Source: Bacteroidaceae bacterium
GTDB lineage: Bacteria > Bacteroidota > Bacteroidia > Bacteroidales > Bacteroidaceae
Assembly: GCA_900771425.1 (NCBI GenBank)
Contig: CAAGNV010000085.1
Span: 1-27,663 of the forward strand
Length of the DNA: 27,663 nucleotides
Direction of reading: 5' to 3'
The translations under genes and the position numbers were made by a program. This document shows positions 16,564 through 24,500 of this stretch, in pieces (position 1 is the first letter of the stretch; each line of letters begins with the position of its first letter). The notes beneath the pieces were generated by a model. It was not told where the DNA came from, made no database searches, and saw only the letters and a program-made list of their open reading frames with translations.

Positions 16564-17064
16564 TTATTGTTTTTTTCTTGTCAAGTCAAGGAATGTGTAG
16601 TCGTATGCATGGCGCTCGTCGGCTGAGTGCTTTTCTTCTTGCTCTACGTTCCATTCGTCGTAGTTTACGGTAGGGAAGAAGGCATCGGCATCCTGTGGCT
16701 CGTCGTCGATGACGGTGAGATAGAGCTTGTCTGCAAGTGGCAGTGTCTGACGATAGACGTATGCGCCGCCGATGATGAATACTTCGCCGTCGTCGTGTGA
16801 GATGCGGAGTGCTTCGTCGAGCGATGTTACCCATTCTGCACCTTCACGGTCGGCAGGTATCTCGTCGGGCAGAGCCAATACTATGTTACGGCGGTTAGGC
16901 AGCGGACGGCGTGGAAATGAGTTGAACGTGTTCTTGCCCATAATCACCGTATGACCGGTGGTGGTTTCCTTGAAACGCTTCATGTCGTTTGGCATCTTGT
17001 ACAGGAGTTCGTTCTTTTTGCCTATCGCGAAGTTCTTTGCTATTGCTACTATGATTGATAACAT
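16564..17064 (-). CDS. folA: Dihydrofolate reductase
   Basis: It reduces dihydrofolate to tetrahydrofolate with NADPH, regenerating the cofactor oxidised by thymidylate synthase. The protein has 166 residues, normal length. It opens with SIIVAIAKNFAIGKKNELLYKMPNDMKRFK, where the active-site acid is D27. The NADPH-binding MGKNTFNSF and PLPNRRNIVL stretches follow, then IIGGAYVYRQTLPLADKLYLT. Position 22, a highly conserved tryptophan in E. coli (W22), is tyrosine here, a point of interest for folate or trimethoprim binding. It starts 78 bases after the DUF4369 lipoprotein gene on the same strand, with no promoter box between, so it is probably co-transcribed with it. thyA is on the opposite strand nearby. 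Confidence 0.95.
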   Translation of the reverse strand: MLSIIVAIAKNFAIGKKNELLYKMPNDMKRFKETTTGHTVIMGKNTFNSFPRRPLPNRRNIVLALPDEIPADREGAEWVTSLDEALRISHDDGEVFIIGGAYVYRQTLPLADKLYLTVIDDEPQDADAFFPTVNYDEWNVEQEEKHSADERHAYDYTFLDLTRKKQ

Positions 17065-17142
17065 ATTGTATTGGCTTTGGTTACGTAGTTACTAATGCTG
17101 ATTGCGAGATACTGATAACGTGATGTGAAGTGTGAAGATGTG

Positions 17143-17832
17143 TTATTTCAGACCTCCGTCAACTTGGTCCATGTATTCCCTGACGAGTTTGTTGTGCTTG
17201 AATTCGTCGGGAGCCTGAAGGTATATCTCGTCAATCTGTGGCGTAGTCGTTGGGAATCCATACCATTCCTGTGCATCGTAGCAGAGACGGAGGAACCACA
17301 TCACGCCGAGTGTGTTTGATATGTTCGTGTTGATGAATTCGGTGTCGAGGCGGTCGAGCGCGCTGTTCAGACGCTTTGATTCTGCCGTGAGCGTCTGCGC
17401 AATCTCTTCCTGTGTGTAGCCGTCGAGGTACATCAGGCTTTCGCGGTGTGGCAGGTCGTCGAACATACTCTGCAGCGAGTCGCGCTTCATAAGGAACTGA
17501 TAGAGACAATCGTTCAGCGGCGTGCCTTCAAGTTTGACAATGTTGTTTGTGATGCTGATACTGATTTCGCCTGGTTCGAGTACCATCGGGAAGTTCTCTG
17601 TTCCCATATTCAGGCGTACGCATACTGCGCTGTCGATGTTGCCGCTCATGCGGAATTTGCCGTGGACAATCTCGCACGAGTCTATGGCTTCGAGCCCTTC
17701 TGTCTCGTCGAGGCTACGGATGAATGCCATAGTACCGTCAAGCATGTTTGCCGATGAGCCCGTGACTGAGTACTTCTCGGAACATGAGCAAAGAAATATG
17801 ATTGAGAACAGTGGTATGAGTATCTTGCGCAT
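17143..17832 (-). CDS. DUF4369-type lipoprotein
   Basis: A 229-residue protein with a lipoprotein signal: MRKILIPLFSIIFLCSCSEK, with candidate lipobox cysteines at 15 and 17. Residues about 20-115 fit DUF4369, a beta-rich domain often found in front of thioredoxin-like domains in Bacteroidetes (GTMAFIRSLDETEGLEAIDSCEIVHGKFRMSG, MVLEPGEISISI, LEGTPLNDCLYQFL). The rest is helical. No thioredoxin domain follows, and there is no CxxC motif beyond the signal region, so this is the stand-alone form. It is likely the first gene of a transcript with folA. Its function is unknown. It is probably anchored in the periplasm or outer membrane. Confidence 0.8.
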   Translation of the reverse strand: MRKILIPLFSIIFLCSCSEKYSVTGSSANMLDGTMAFIRSLDETEGLEAIDSCEIVHGKFRMSGNIDSAVCVRLNMGTENFPMVLEPGEISISITNNIVKLEGTPLNDCLYQFLMKRDSLQSMFDDLPHRESLMYLDGYTQEEIAQTLTAESKRLNSALDRLDTEFINTNISNTLGVMWFLRLCYDAQEWYGFPTTTPQIDEIYLQAPDEFKHNKLVREYMDQVDGGLK

Positions 17833-17874
17833 TGTCTTATTACTTTTGTTTGGGCGGTTCGCTTAAAATGCGCA

Positions 17875-17882
17875 CAAAAGTA
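17875..17882 (-). promoter_or_regulatory. Bacteroidetes -7 box for the DUF4369-folA transcript
   Basis: The minus strand reads TACTTTTG, an exact TAnnTTTG match, 42 bases before the ATG. No -33 element at standard spacing. A matching box on the plus strand (17841-17848) may be chance. Confidence 0.5.
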
Positions 17883-17967
17883 CAAATAATAAATGAAAAG
17901 CGAGTGCAAAAGCGCAAATAACCTCAAACTTTTAGGTTTCTTTAAGACTTTATTCATGAAAATGTAT

Positions 17968-17975
17968 TAACTTTG
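17968..17975 (+). promoter_or_regulatory. Bacteroidetes -7 box for thyA
   Basis: TAACTTTG, an exact match, lies 96 bases before the ATG chosen for thyA. Its surroundings (TATTAACTTTGC) resemble the dnaB promoter at 24818-24829. Confidence 0.6.
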
Positions 17976-18029
17976 CGCTCGGTAATCATGTTGAAATGCC
18001 ATTGGCCATTTGCTGGTAGCCGTTGGTTT

Positions 18030-18057
18030 TTCTCAATTCTCAATTCTCAATTTTCAA
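18030..18057 (+). repeat. Heptamer tandem repeat in the thyA leader
   Basis: Four consecutive 7-bp units (TTCTCAA three times, then TTTTCAA) end 14 bases before the thyA start. The tract is prone to slippage and lies in the 5' untranslated region. Confidence 0.8.
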
Positions 18058-18071
18058 TTAAACTCCGTTTC

Positions 18072-18866
18072 ATGAAACAATATCTTGACCTACTTGACCG
18101 CATCCTGACCGAAGGAACCCAGAAGGGTGACCGTACCGGTACCGGTACCATCAGCGTGTTCGGCAATCAGATGCGCTTCAACCTTGAAGAAGGTTTCCCG
18201 CTGCTGACCACAAAGAAACTGCACCTCAAGTCCATCATCTACGAACTGCTCTGGTTCCTACGTGGCGACACCAATGCACAGTGGCTTCAGGAACGTGGCG
18301 TGCGTATATGGAACGAATGGGCTGACCCCGACGGCAACCTCGGCCATATCTATGGCTATCAGTGGCGCTCATGGCCCGACTACAACGGCGGTCATGTCGA
18401 TCAGATAAAGGATGTGATAGAACAGATCAAGTCGAATCCTAATTCACGACGGCTCATTGTGAGTGCGTGGAACGTAGCCGACCTTGACAACATGAATCTG
18501 CCTCCGTGCCATATACTGTTCCAGTTCTATGTAGCCGACGGCCGTCTGAGCCTGCAGCTCTATCAGCGCAGTGCCGACACGTTCCTCGGCGTACCGTTCA
18601 ACATAGCCAGTTACTCGCTCCTCCTGCTGATGGTGGCACAGGTGACGGGGCTTCGTCCGGGCGATTTCGTCTATACCACAGGCGATACTCACCTATATCT
18701 CGACCATATAGAACAGGCGAAACTGCAGCTCACGCGCACTCCGCGGCCGCTTCCCCGCATGGTGCTGAACCCTGAGGTGAAGGACATCTTCGACTTCAAG
18801 TACGAAGACTTCACCCTGACGGATTACGACCCATACGATCACATCAAGGCTAAGGTGAGTGTGTAA
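18072..18866 (+). CDS. thyA: Thymidylate synthase
   Basis: It methylates dUMP to dTMP using methylene-tetrahydrofolate, giving dihydrofolate that FolA recycles. From the ATG at 18072 the protein has 264 residues, exactly the E. coli length, and begins MKQYLDLLDRILTEGTQKGDRTGTG like the family. The same frame is open upstream to a TTG at 17973, but that codon lies inside the promoter box and the added residues are not family-like, so I reject it. Motifs: DRTGTGTISVFG (dUMP phosphate loop), W80NEWADP, the catalytic C146 in NLPPCHILFQF, and the QRSADTFLGVPFNIASY dUMP-binding signature. It is divergent from the DUF4369-folA transcript and convergent with the glycosyltransferase that ends 13 bases beyond it. 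Confidence 0.96.
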   Translation: MKQYLDLLDRILTEGTQKGDRTGTGTISVFGNQMRFNLEEGFPLLTTKKLHLKSIIYELLWFLRGDTNAQWLQERGVRIWNEWADPDGNLGHIYGYQWRSWPDYNGGHVDQIKDVIEQIKSNPNSRRLIVSAWNVADLDNMNLPPCHILFQFYVADGRLSLQLYQRSADTFLGVPFNIASYSLLLLMVAQVTGLRPGDFVYTTGDTHLYLDHIEQAKLQLTRTPRPLPRMVLNPEVKDIFDFKYEDFTLTDYDPYDHIKAKVSV

Positions 18867-18879
18867 GTGAATTGGAAAA

Positions 18880-19785
18880 TCAGCGAGCCAAGCGGTATGC
18901 CAGTCGCCAGGCACCTCTGCCTCCGAACTTGACATAAGTGGCAATAGCCCGTCCAAGAAGAGAAAAATCGTCGGCAAAGAGTTCCTGAATGAATTCTTTG
19001 CCCTTTTTTATTGCCTCGCCGTCGTGTTCGCGCATGAACATGCCGAGCAGGATGTAGGTGCGCAGTACGAGCGCCTTGCGGTGGGGTGGGGCAGTGAGTT
19101 GACCGTTTATGCGTCTGATGGCTTGCAGCCGTCCGTCGGCGTTGTCGGACGTGCGCTTGCCCGTAATGCTTTCAGCGTGGACGGATATGGCGTGGAAAGC
19201 GCGTTCGGGCATCCAATGGATTGCAGGATTGTGCAGGAGCAGGCGTGTGCCGAGTTCAAGGTCTTGCCACACGTTGAGGTCTTCGTCCCATCCTCCGATG
19301 CTGCGCAGCCATTCGGTACGGTAAACGACAGCCTGAGTGGAGAGCATGCCCGTCAGTATCTGGAACGGAATGTCGTTCTTTACCTTGAAATCCCTTGTGA
19401 CCGTTTTGCCGTTTACGTCCATACGTGTAGGGCAGATCATGCAGTCGATGCCGTCGTTTCTTATGGATGAAACGGCCGATACGAACTCACGATCGAACAG
19501 GTCGTCGCTGTCGAAGAAGTAAACCCATTCGGTGGTGCAGAGGCTCAACCCCTTGTTACGTGCCGCATTTGCTCCCTTACGTGGCTCTTCTGCTATGATT
19601 ATGTGAAAGTTGTCCGTCTCATTCTCTTCCTTGAACTTACGGCACAGAGCCATGCTGCCGTCGGTACTGCCGTTGTCCACGAGAATTAGTGTGTGGGGCA
19701 GCATCTGACCGCTGGCAATGCTTCGTAAGGTCCTGCCGAGCAGGTGCTCTCGGTTATGAACGGGTATGACAATGGTTAACTCCAT
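18880..19785 (-). CDS. Glycosyltransferase family 2 (1 of 3)
   Basis: A 301-residue GT-A fold transferase. The N-terminus ELTIVIPVHNREHLLGRTLRSI and VDNGSTDGSMALC form the nucleotide-sugar site. KGANAARNKGL is the usual helix, and WVYFFDSDDLFD carries the metal-binding DxD-like DSDD (about 93-96). GGWDEDLNVWQDLELGTRLLL is the acceptor-side motif with the putative catalytic acid (ED/QD region). No membrane helix is seen, so it likely acts at the cytoplasmic face on lipid-linked glycans such as LPS or capsule. Its start lies inside the preceding minus-strand glycosyltransferase gene (32-base overlap), meaning translational coupling. Donor and acceptor are unknown. Confidence 0.88.
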   Translation of the reverse strand: MELTIVIPVHNREHLLGRTLRSIASGQMLPHTLILVDNGSTDGSMALCRKFKEENETDNFHIIIAEEPRKGANAARNKGLSLCTTEWVYFFDSDDLFDREFVSAVSSIRNDGIDCMICPTRMDVNGKTVTRDFKVKNDIPFQILTGMLSTQAVVYRTEWLRSIGGWDEDLNVWQDLELGTRLLLHNPAIHWMPERAFHAISVHAESITGKRTSDNADGRLQAIRRINGQLTAPPHRKALVLRTYILLGMFMREHDGEAIKKGKEFIQELFADDFSLLGRAIATYVKFGGRGAWRLAYRLAR

Positions 19786-20572
19786 AGAGCATGTTTTTGA
19801 GTATGGTGAACGGATTGGCCTTGCTGTACCGCATGTGGTGGAAGGCTTCCTTCAGGCAAAGCACGACGGCGTGGCCGTAAGGGTAGCAATAGCTGAATAC
19901 GGCACCTTTCGCCGTCTGATACAACGGGTCGGTAAGGAACTTGCTGCCGGTCGTGACGCCCTCGGTCTTCACTATCGTAGTGTTCTTGAAGAGTATGTTC
20001 AGGCGGCGGTCGGCGGCGTCTTTCATGAAGACGGACTCTTCGCCGAATGCGTACTTGCCGCTGCCAAGCCCGAACTGTTCGTTGAAGCGCAGGTCGCCGA
20101 TGCGTTGGCGGCGGAATGTCATCTCTACCGAACTTGGGTAGTAGCCTTCCTTCAGAGCCTCGGCATAGCAGCATGAGGCGGCAGGGTAGTGCTTCAGCGG
20201 ATGGCCTTCGTCGGTCGATGCCATGAAGCAGATGATGTCGTCGATGGTGTTCGACTGGTAGGTCTGCATTATGCGGTCAATCTGCTCTGCAGTGTAGGTG
20301 CAGTCGTCGTCGGCAATCAGACAGATGTCGGCCGTGGAGTGGTCGATGGCGTTGTTGCGGTTGCGGCTGAGACCCTTGCCTTCGAGCGTGAAGACCTTGA
20401 CGTCGCGGCGTGACGAGAATGCCTGCGTCAGTGCCGAAAACTGATTGAACGACATGCCGTCAATCTGCCACGAAACGATGTAGTTCACGTCGTCGCGCTG
20501 TGGCAGAAGCATCTGTGGCACACGGTTTATGCGTTCGCCTATGGTACAAATCAGTATGTCGAGCGTCATCAT
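19754..20572 (-). CDS. Glycosyltransferase family 2-like protein (2 of 3)
   Basis: A 272-residue protein of GT-A type. It opens MMTLDILICTIGERINRVPQML. The KGLSRNRNNAIDHSTADICLIADDDCTY region has the DDD metal-binding motif at about 90-92. FNEQFGLGSGKYAFGEESVFMKDA corresponds to the acceptor-site segment (with ESVF in place of the more common EDxD). The first two codons are both ATG, so initiation could be at 20572 or 20569. A -7 box lies only five bases upstream, so its mRNA may be nearly leaderless. It overlaps the next gene on the same strand. It is diverged from gene 1 of the group, so the pair may add different sugars to one glycan. Substrates are unknown. Confidence 0.82.
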   Translation of the reverse strand: MMTLDILICTIGERINRVPQMLLPQRDDVNYIVSWQIDGMSFNQFSALTQAFSSRRDVKVFTLEGKGLSRNRNNAIDHSTADICLIADDDCTYTAEQIDRIMQTYQSNTIDDIICFMASTDEGHPLKHYPAASCCYAEALKEGYYPSSVEMTFRRQRIGDLRFNEQFGLGSGKYAFGEESVFMKDAADRRLNILFKNTTIVKTEGVTTGSKFLTDPLYQTAKGAVFSYCYPYGHAVVLCLKEAFHHMRYSKANPFTILKNMLYGVNHCHTRS

Positions 20573-20577
20573 GGGTG

Positions 20578-20585
20578 CAAAATTA
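20578..20585 (-). promoter_or_regulatory. -7 box for the minus-strand glycosyltransferase pair
   Basis: The minus strand reads TAATTTTG, an exact TAnnTTTG match. Only five bases separate it from the first ATG (20572), which predicts a leaderless or nearly leaderless transcript. Confidence 0.55.
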
Positions 20586-20629
20586 CGAAATAATTATCAA
20601 ATATCAATAATCAATTATTAATTATTTAC

Positions 20630-20637
20630 TATCTTTG
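20630..20637 (+). promoter_or_regulatory. -7 box for the plus-strand glycosyltransferase
   Basis: TATCTTTG, an exact match, with only four bases between it and the ATG at 20642, again predicting a leaderless transcript. The two boxes face away from each other across about 45 AT-rich bases. Confidence 0.6.
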
Positions 20638-20641
20638 CGTC

Positions 20642-21628
20642 ATGATTTCCATTCTCATATCCACATACAATTACGATTGCTATCGACTGGTCTGCGATTT
20701 GCGCGGTCAGTGCGAAGCATGTGGTATTGACTACGAAATCATTGTAGGCGACGATTGCAGCCGTGACAAACTCTCGCAGATAGCATGCATGAAGGTCAAC
20801 GAATTCCCTCGTTGCCGTTATTCTCCGTCGGCGGATAACCTGGGGCTTGCGGCTACCCGTAACCGTCTGGCCGAGGAGTCAGGGGGTGACTACCTGCTGT
20901 TCCTCGACAGCGATGCGATGGTGTGTACCGATGACTTCATTCTGGTTTATCTGGATAACTGCTCGAAGGCCGATGTAATCGTGGGTGGAATCCGCACTCC
21001 CGATATGCGTCGTGACGAACTCGTGAGCCGATGCGAGACGGCCGATTTGGGCAAACCCCATTCCATGTTCGTTGTCAACCGAACGCTCCGCTATAAGTAT
21101 GAGAAGAATGCCGACCTCCGTCGTGACGCCGCAACCCGTAATGCAGCACCATATCAGAGCCTGTCGTGCTTCAATATCATGATTCGCCGCGACGTGTTCT
21201 TCGATGTTAGGTTCGACGAACAATGCCGACAATACGGCTACGAAGATGTAATCTTCGGCGGAGAACTCGAACAGCGAGGCATAAGCATCCTCCACATCGA
21301 CAATCCTTTGCTGCACATGGGCATCGACACCAACGAACAGTTCCTGAAGAAGACCGAGACGGCCATCCGCACGCTTGTGGACATAGAGCCGGATACGTAC
21401 GTACGTTCACGCCTGCGACAGTGGTCGTATAGGCTCGCGACAGCGCACGTAAAGGGCATCACGACCGTACTCGTGAAATGCCTCAAACCGATGCTCCGCC
21501 GTAACCTTTTGAGCACTCATCCATGCCTTTTTATGTTCTCGCTGTATAAACTCGGCTATTTTCTTTGCTTAGAACAAGAAAAAACCGTAACTTTGCACGC
21601 TGAAAATGAAGAGATAGATAATAAGTAA
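20642..21628 (+). CDS. Glycosyltransferase family 2 (3 of 3)
   Basis: A 328-residue GT-A fold transferase. It starts MISILISTYNYDCYRLVCDL, then YEIIVGDDCSRD, LGLAATRNRLAEESGGDYLLFLDSDA with the DSD metal motif at about 89-91, and the acceptor segment FDEQCRQYGYEDVIFGGELEQRGI with YEDVIFG as the likely catalytic region. The C-terminal portion (about 245-310) is basic and amphipathic, so peripheral membrane contact is possible. It is transcribed divergently from the other two glycosyltransferases. Its 3' end appears to contain the promoter of alaS. The last residues (KTVTLHAENEEIDNK) are therefore under a double constraint. Likely surface glycan synthesis; substrates unknown. Confidence 0.87.
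   Translation: MISILISTYNYDCYRLVCDLRGQCEACGIDYEIIVGDDCSRDKLSQIACMKVNEFPRCRYSPSADNLGLAATRNRLAEESGGDYLLFLDSDAMVCTDDFILVYLDNCSKADVIVGGIRTPDMRRDELVSRCETADLGKPHSMFVVNRTLRYKYEKNADLRRDAATRNAAPYQSLSCFNIMIRRDVFFDVRFDEQCRQYGYEDVIFGGELEQRGISILHIDNPLLHMGIDTNEQFLKKTETAIRTLVDIEPDTYVRSRLRQWSYRLATAHVKGITTVLVKCLKPMLRRNLLSTHPCLFMFSLYKLGYFLCLEQEKTVTLHAENEEIDNK
21564..21595 (+). promoter_or_regulatory. alaS promoter inside the end of the glycosyltransferase gene
   Basis: TTTG (21564-21567) and TAACTTTG (21588-21595) are separated by 20 bases, a good Bacteroidetes -33/-7 pair. It implies a leader of about 125 bases for alaS, which contains a small AACTC/GAGTT stem-loop at 21678-21690. Confidence 0.6.
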
Positions 21629-21725
21629 GTCGATAAGAATAAATACAACAACTGAAACAATTCATGCAACAAAGGAAAACTCTTCGAGTTGTTGACAGAA
21701 AAGATTAAATTAAAGTATATATATT

Positions 21726-24341
21726 ATGACAGCAAAAGAAATACGTGAATCGTACAAGAAGTTCTTTGAATCAAAAGAACACCTTATCGTGCCATCGGCT
21801 CCGATGGTCATTAAGGACGACCCTACACTCATGTTTACCAATGCCGGCATGAACCAGTTCAAGGATATCATCCTCGGTAACGTTCAGCCAAAGTGTCGCC
21901 GCATGGCAGACTCACAGAAGTGCCTGCGCGTCAGTGGAAAACACAATGACCTTGAGGAAGTAGGTCACGACACATATCACCACACCATGTTCGAGATGCT
22001 CGGCAACTGGTCATTCGGTGACTATTTCAAGAAGGAAGCCATCTCATGGGCGTGGGAATACATCGTTGACGTGCTCAAAATCAATCCTGATGACCTCTAT
22101 GCTACGGTGTTCGAAGGCTCTCCTGAAGAAGGTCTGGAACGCGATGACGAGGCTGCAGCCATCTGGGAACAGTATCTTCCAAAAGATCACATCATCAACG
22201 GCAACAAACACGATAACTTCTGGGAGATGGGCGATACGGGTCCTTGCGGTCCTTGCTCCGAAATCCACGTCGACTCACGACCTGCAGAAGAAAAGGCAAA
22301 GACCCCTGGCTGCGAACTCGTAAACAAAGACCATCCGCAAGTCATCGAGATATGGAACCTCGTGTTCATGCAGTATAACCGCAAGGCCGACCAAAGTCTT
22401 GAGCCGTTGCCAGCAAAGGTAATCGACACAGGTATGGGTTTCGAACGTTTGGTTCGCACACTGCAAGGCAAGACTTCGAACTACGATACTGACGTGTTCC
22501 AGCCAATAATCAAGGTCATCGGCGAAATGGCAGGCAAGAAATATGGTGAGGACGAAAAGACCGACATCGCTATGCGTGTCATTGCCGACCACCTCCGCGC
22601 CATTGCATTCTCAATAGCTGACGGACAACTCCCAAGCAATGCAAAGGCTGGTTACGTCATCCGCCGCATCCTTCGTCGTGCCGTTCGTTACGGCTACACC
22701 TTCCTCGGCCAGAAGGAAGCATTCATGTACCGGCTCGTTCCGACTCTCATCAATGAGATGGGCGAGGCATTCCCTGAGATAGCAGCACAGCGCGAACTCA
22801 TCATGAAGGTGATGAAGGAAGAGGAAGACTCCTTCCTCCGCACCCTTGCCAACGGCATCAAGATGCTCAACGACCTCATGGCTGCAGTAAAGGCAGAAGG
22901 CAAGAGCGTCGTGCCAGGCGACAAGGCATTCACGCTGTTCGATACATACGGATTTCCTCTCGACCTCACCGAACTCATCTGCCGCGAGAACGACATGACA
23001 GTCGATGAAGAAGGCTTCAATGCCGAAATGGCAAAGCAGAAGGAACGTGCACGCAACGCAGCTCAGGTTGAACTTGGTGACTGGACAATCCTGAGCGACG
23101 CAGAAAGCGCATTCGTCGGCTATGACTTCACAGAGTATTCTTGTCACATACTCAAGTATCGTGAGGTCAAGCAGAAGAAGGGCACCGTTTACGAAGTGGT
23201 TCTCGACCAAACTCCGTTCTATGCAGAGATGGGTGGTGAAGTAGGTGACACAGGTGTGCTCGTAAACGAAGAAGAGACACTGAACGTCGTAGATACAAAG
23301 AAAGAAAACGGCATAGCCATTCATATCGTAGATAAGTTGCCACTGAACCCACAGGCAGAGTTCATGGCTTGTGTAGATGTTGAGCGCCGACGTGCCATCG
23401 AGGCCAACCACACATGTACCCACTTGCTCGATGAAGCACTGCGTGAGGTGCTTGGTACACATGTTGAGCAGAAGGGCTCACTCGTAACTGCCGACAGTCT
23501 TCGCTTCGACTTCTCGCACTTCGAAAAGGTAACTCCAGAGCAGATTCGTGAGGTTGAGCACATCGTCAATGAGAAGATTCGCCAGAACATTCCGCTTCAG
23601 GAACACCGCGACCTGCCAATCGACGAGGCTAAGAAACTCGGCGCCATCGCACTCTTCGGCGAGAAGTATGGCGACAAGGTGCGCGTTGTGCAGTTCGGTA
23701 CGTCAGTAGAGTTCTGTGGTGGTTGTCATGCACAGGCTACCGGCCAGCTCGGTATGGTACGTATAATCAGCGAAAGCAGCATAGCAGCAGGTGTCCGCCG
23801 TATCGAGGCCATCACCGGCAAGAAGGTCGAAGAAATGCTCGACAAGAGCCAAGACCTCATGAACGACATGAAGGCTCTCTTCAACAACGCACCGGACCTC
23901 TACGCAACACTCAAGAAGTGTATTGACGACAATGCATCACTCAAGGCACAGGTCGATGAATTCAAGGCTCAGCAGGCAGGCAACTTCAAGCGCGACCTTA
24001 TTGCTTCGGCAAAGGACGTTGACGGCGTGAAAGTCATCTCAGGAGTCGTTCCTGTCGATGCACAGGCAGCAAAAGACATGGCATTCCAACTTCGTGCCCA
24101 GTTCGCTGAAGCCCTCGTTGTTGTCATCGGCGGCGTATCTGCAGGCAAGCCAAACCTCACCGTTTGCTTCTCTGACGACTTGGTCAAGGCAGGCAAGAGC
24201 GCAGGCAACATCGTTCGCGAAGCAGCAAAACTGATGCAAGGCGGCGGTGGAGGTCAGCCACACTTCGCTACTGCAGGCGGCAAGAACCCTGACGGCGTCA
24301 AGGCAGCAGTGGACAAGGCAGTAGAACTTGCTTGCAATTAA
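21726..24341 (+). CDS. alaS: Alanyl-tRNA synthetase
   Basis: It charges tRNA-Ala with alanine and clears mis-acylated Ser or Gly. It has 871 residues (E. coli 876). The class II aminoacylation core comes first: FFESKEHLIVPSAPMVIKDDPTLMFTNAGMNQFKDI and the CLRVSGKHNDLEEVGHDTYHHTMFEMLGNWSFGDYFK block. The editing domain follows (about 555-690), with its zinc-site residues in EANHTCTHLL (HxxxH) and CGGCHAQATGQLG. The C-terminal DHHA1-like domain holds the glycine-rich GGGGGQPHFATAGG near the end. All motifs are intact. It has its own probable promoter and a hairpin terminator. It is followed by repeat array C, then dnaB. Confidence 0.98.
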   Translation: MTAKEIRESYKKFFESKEHLIVPSAPMVIKDDPTLMFTNAGMNQFKDIILGNVQPKCRRMADSQKCLRVSGKHNDLEEVGHDTYHHTMFEMLGNWSFGDYFKKEAISWAWEYIVDVLKINPDDLYATVFEGSPEEGLERDDEAAAIWEQYLPKDHIINGNKHDNFWEMGDTGPCGPCSEIHVDSRPAEEKAKTPGCELVNKDHPQVIEIWNLVFMQYNRKADQSLEPLPAKVIDTGMGFERLVRTLQGKTSNYDTDVFQPIIKVIGEMAGKKYGEDEKTDIAMRVIADHLRAIAFSIADGQLPSNAKAGYVIRRILRRAVRYGYTFLGQKEAFMYRLVPTLINEMGEAFPEIAAQRELIMKVMKEEEDSFLRTLANGIKMLNDLMAAVKAEGKSVVPGDKAFTLFDTYGFPLDLTELICRENDMTVDEEGFNAEMAKQKERARNAAQVELGDWTILSDAESAFVGYDFTEYSCHILKYREVKQKKGTVYEVVLDQTPFYAEMGGEVGDTGVLVNEEETLNVVDTKKENGIAIHIVDKLPLNPQAEFMACVDVERRRAIEANHTCTHLLDEALREVLGTHVEQKGSLVTADSLRFDFSHFEKVTPEQIREVEHIVNEKIRQNIPLQEHRDLPIDEAKKLGAIALFGEKYGDKVRVVQFGTSVEFCGGCHAQATGQLGMVRIISESSIAAGVRRIEAITGKKVEEMLDKSQDLMNDMKALFNNAPDLYATLKKCIDDNASLKAQVDEFKAQQAGNFKRDLIASAKDVDGVKVISGVVPVDAQAAKDMAFQLRAQFAEALVVVIGGVSAGKPNLTVCFSDDLVKAGKSAGNIVREAAKLMQGGGGGQPHFATAGGKNPDGVKAAVDKAVELACN

Positions 24342-24364
24342 TCTCTATATTATATATATTAAAA

Positions 24365-24394
24365 GGAGTGAGGGCGTTGAGCCTTCACTCTTTG
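24365..24394 (+). terminator. Intrinsic terminator after alaS
   Basis: GAGTGAGGGC (24366-24375) pairs with GCCTTCACTC (24381-24390) through ten positions including one G-T pair, with a 5-nt loop, followed by TTTGCTTTTA. Confidence 0.75.
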
Positions 24395-24500
24395 CTTTTA
24401 TATGCGAATCTTCTCACGTCGCACCTTTGCCACTGTCGAGTGTCCTCCCATATCAAGACATTCATGCTTTTTTATGTATGTCAACGGCATATTAGTACAC

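Noticed and set aside
17973..18071. TTG start giving a 297-residue thymidylate synthase
   Set aside because: The TTG lies inside the -7 promoter box. The extra residues come from leader sequence with heptamer repeats, and the ATG at 18072 gives the standard 264-residue enzyme.
20573..20641. Riboswitch or structured leader between the glycosyltransferases
   Set aside because: The gap is only 69 AT-rich bases, filled by two promoter boxes, with no room for or sign of a structured RNA.
22611..23462. Long minus-strand open frames inside alaS and other well-known genes
   Set aside because: They are antisense shadows produced by biased codon use in the real genes. None has a start signal or family match.
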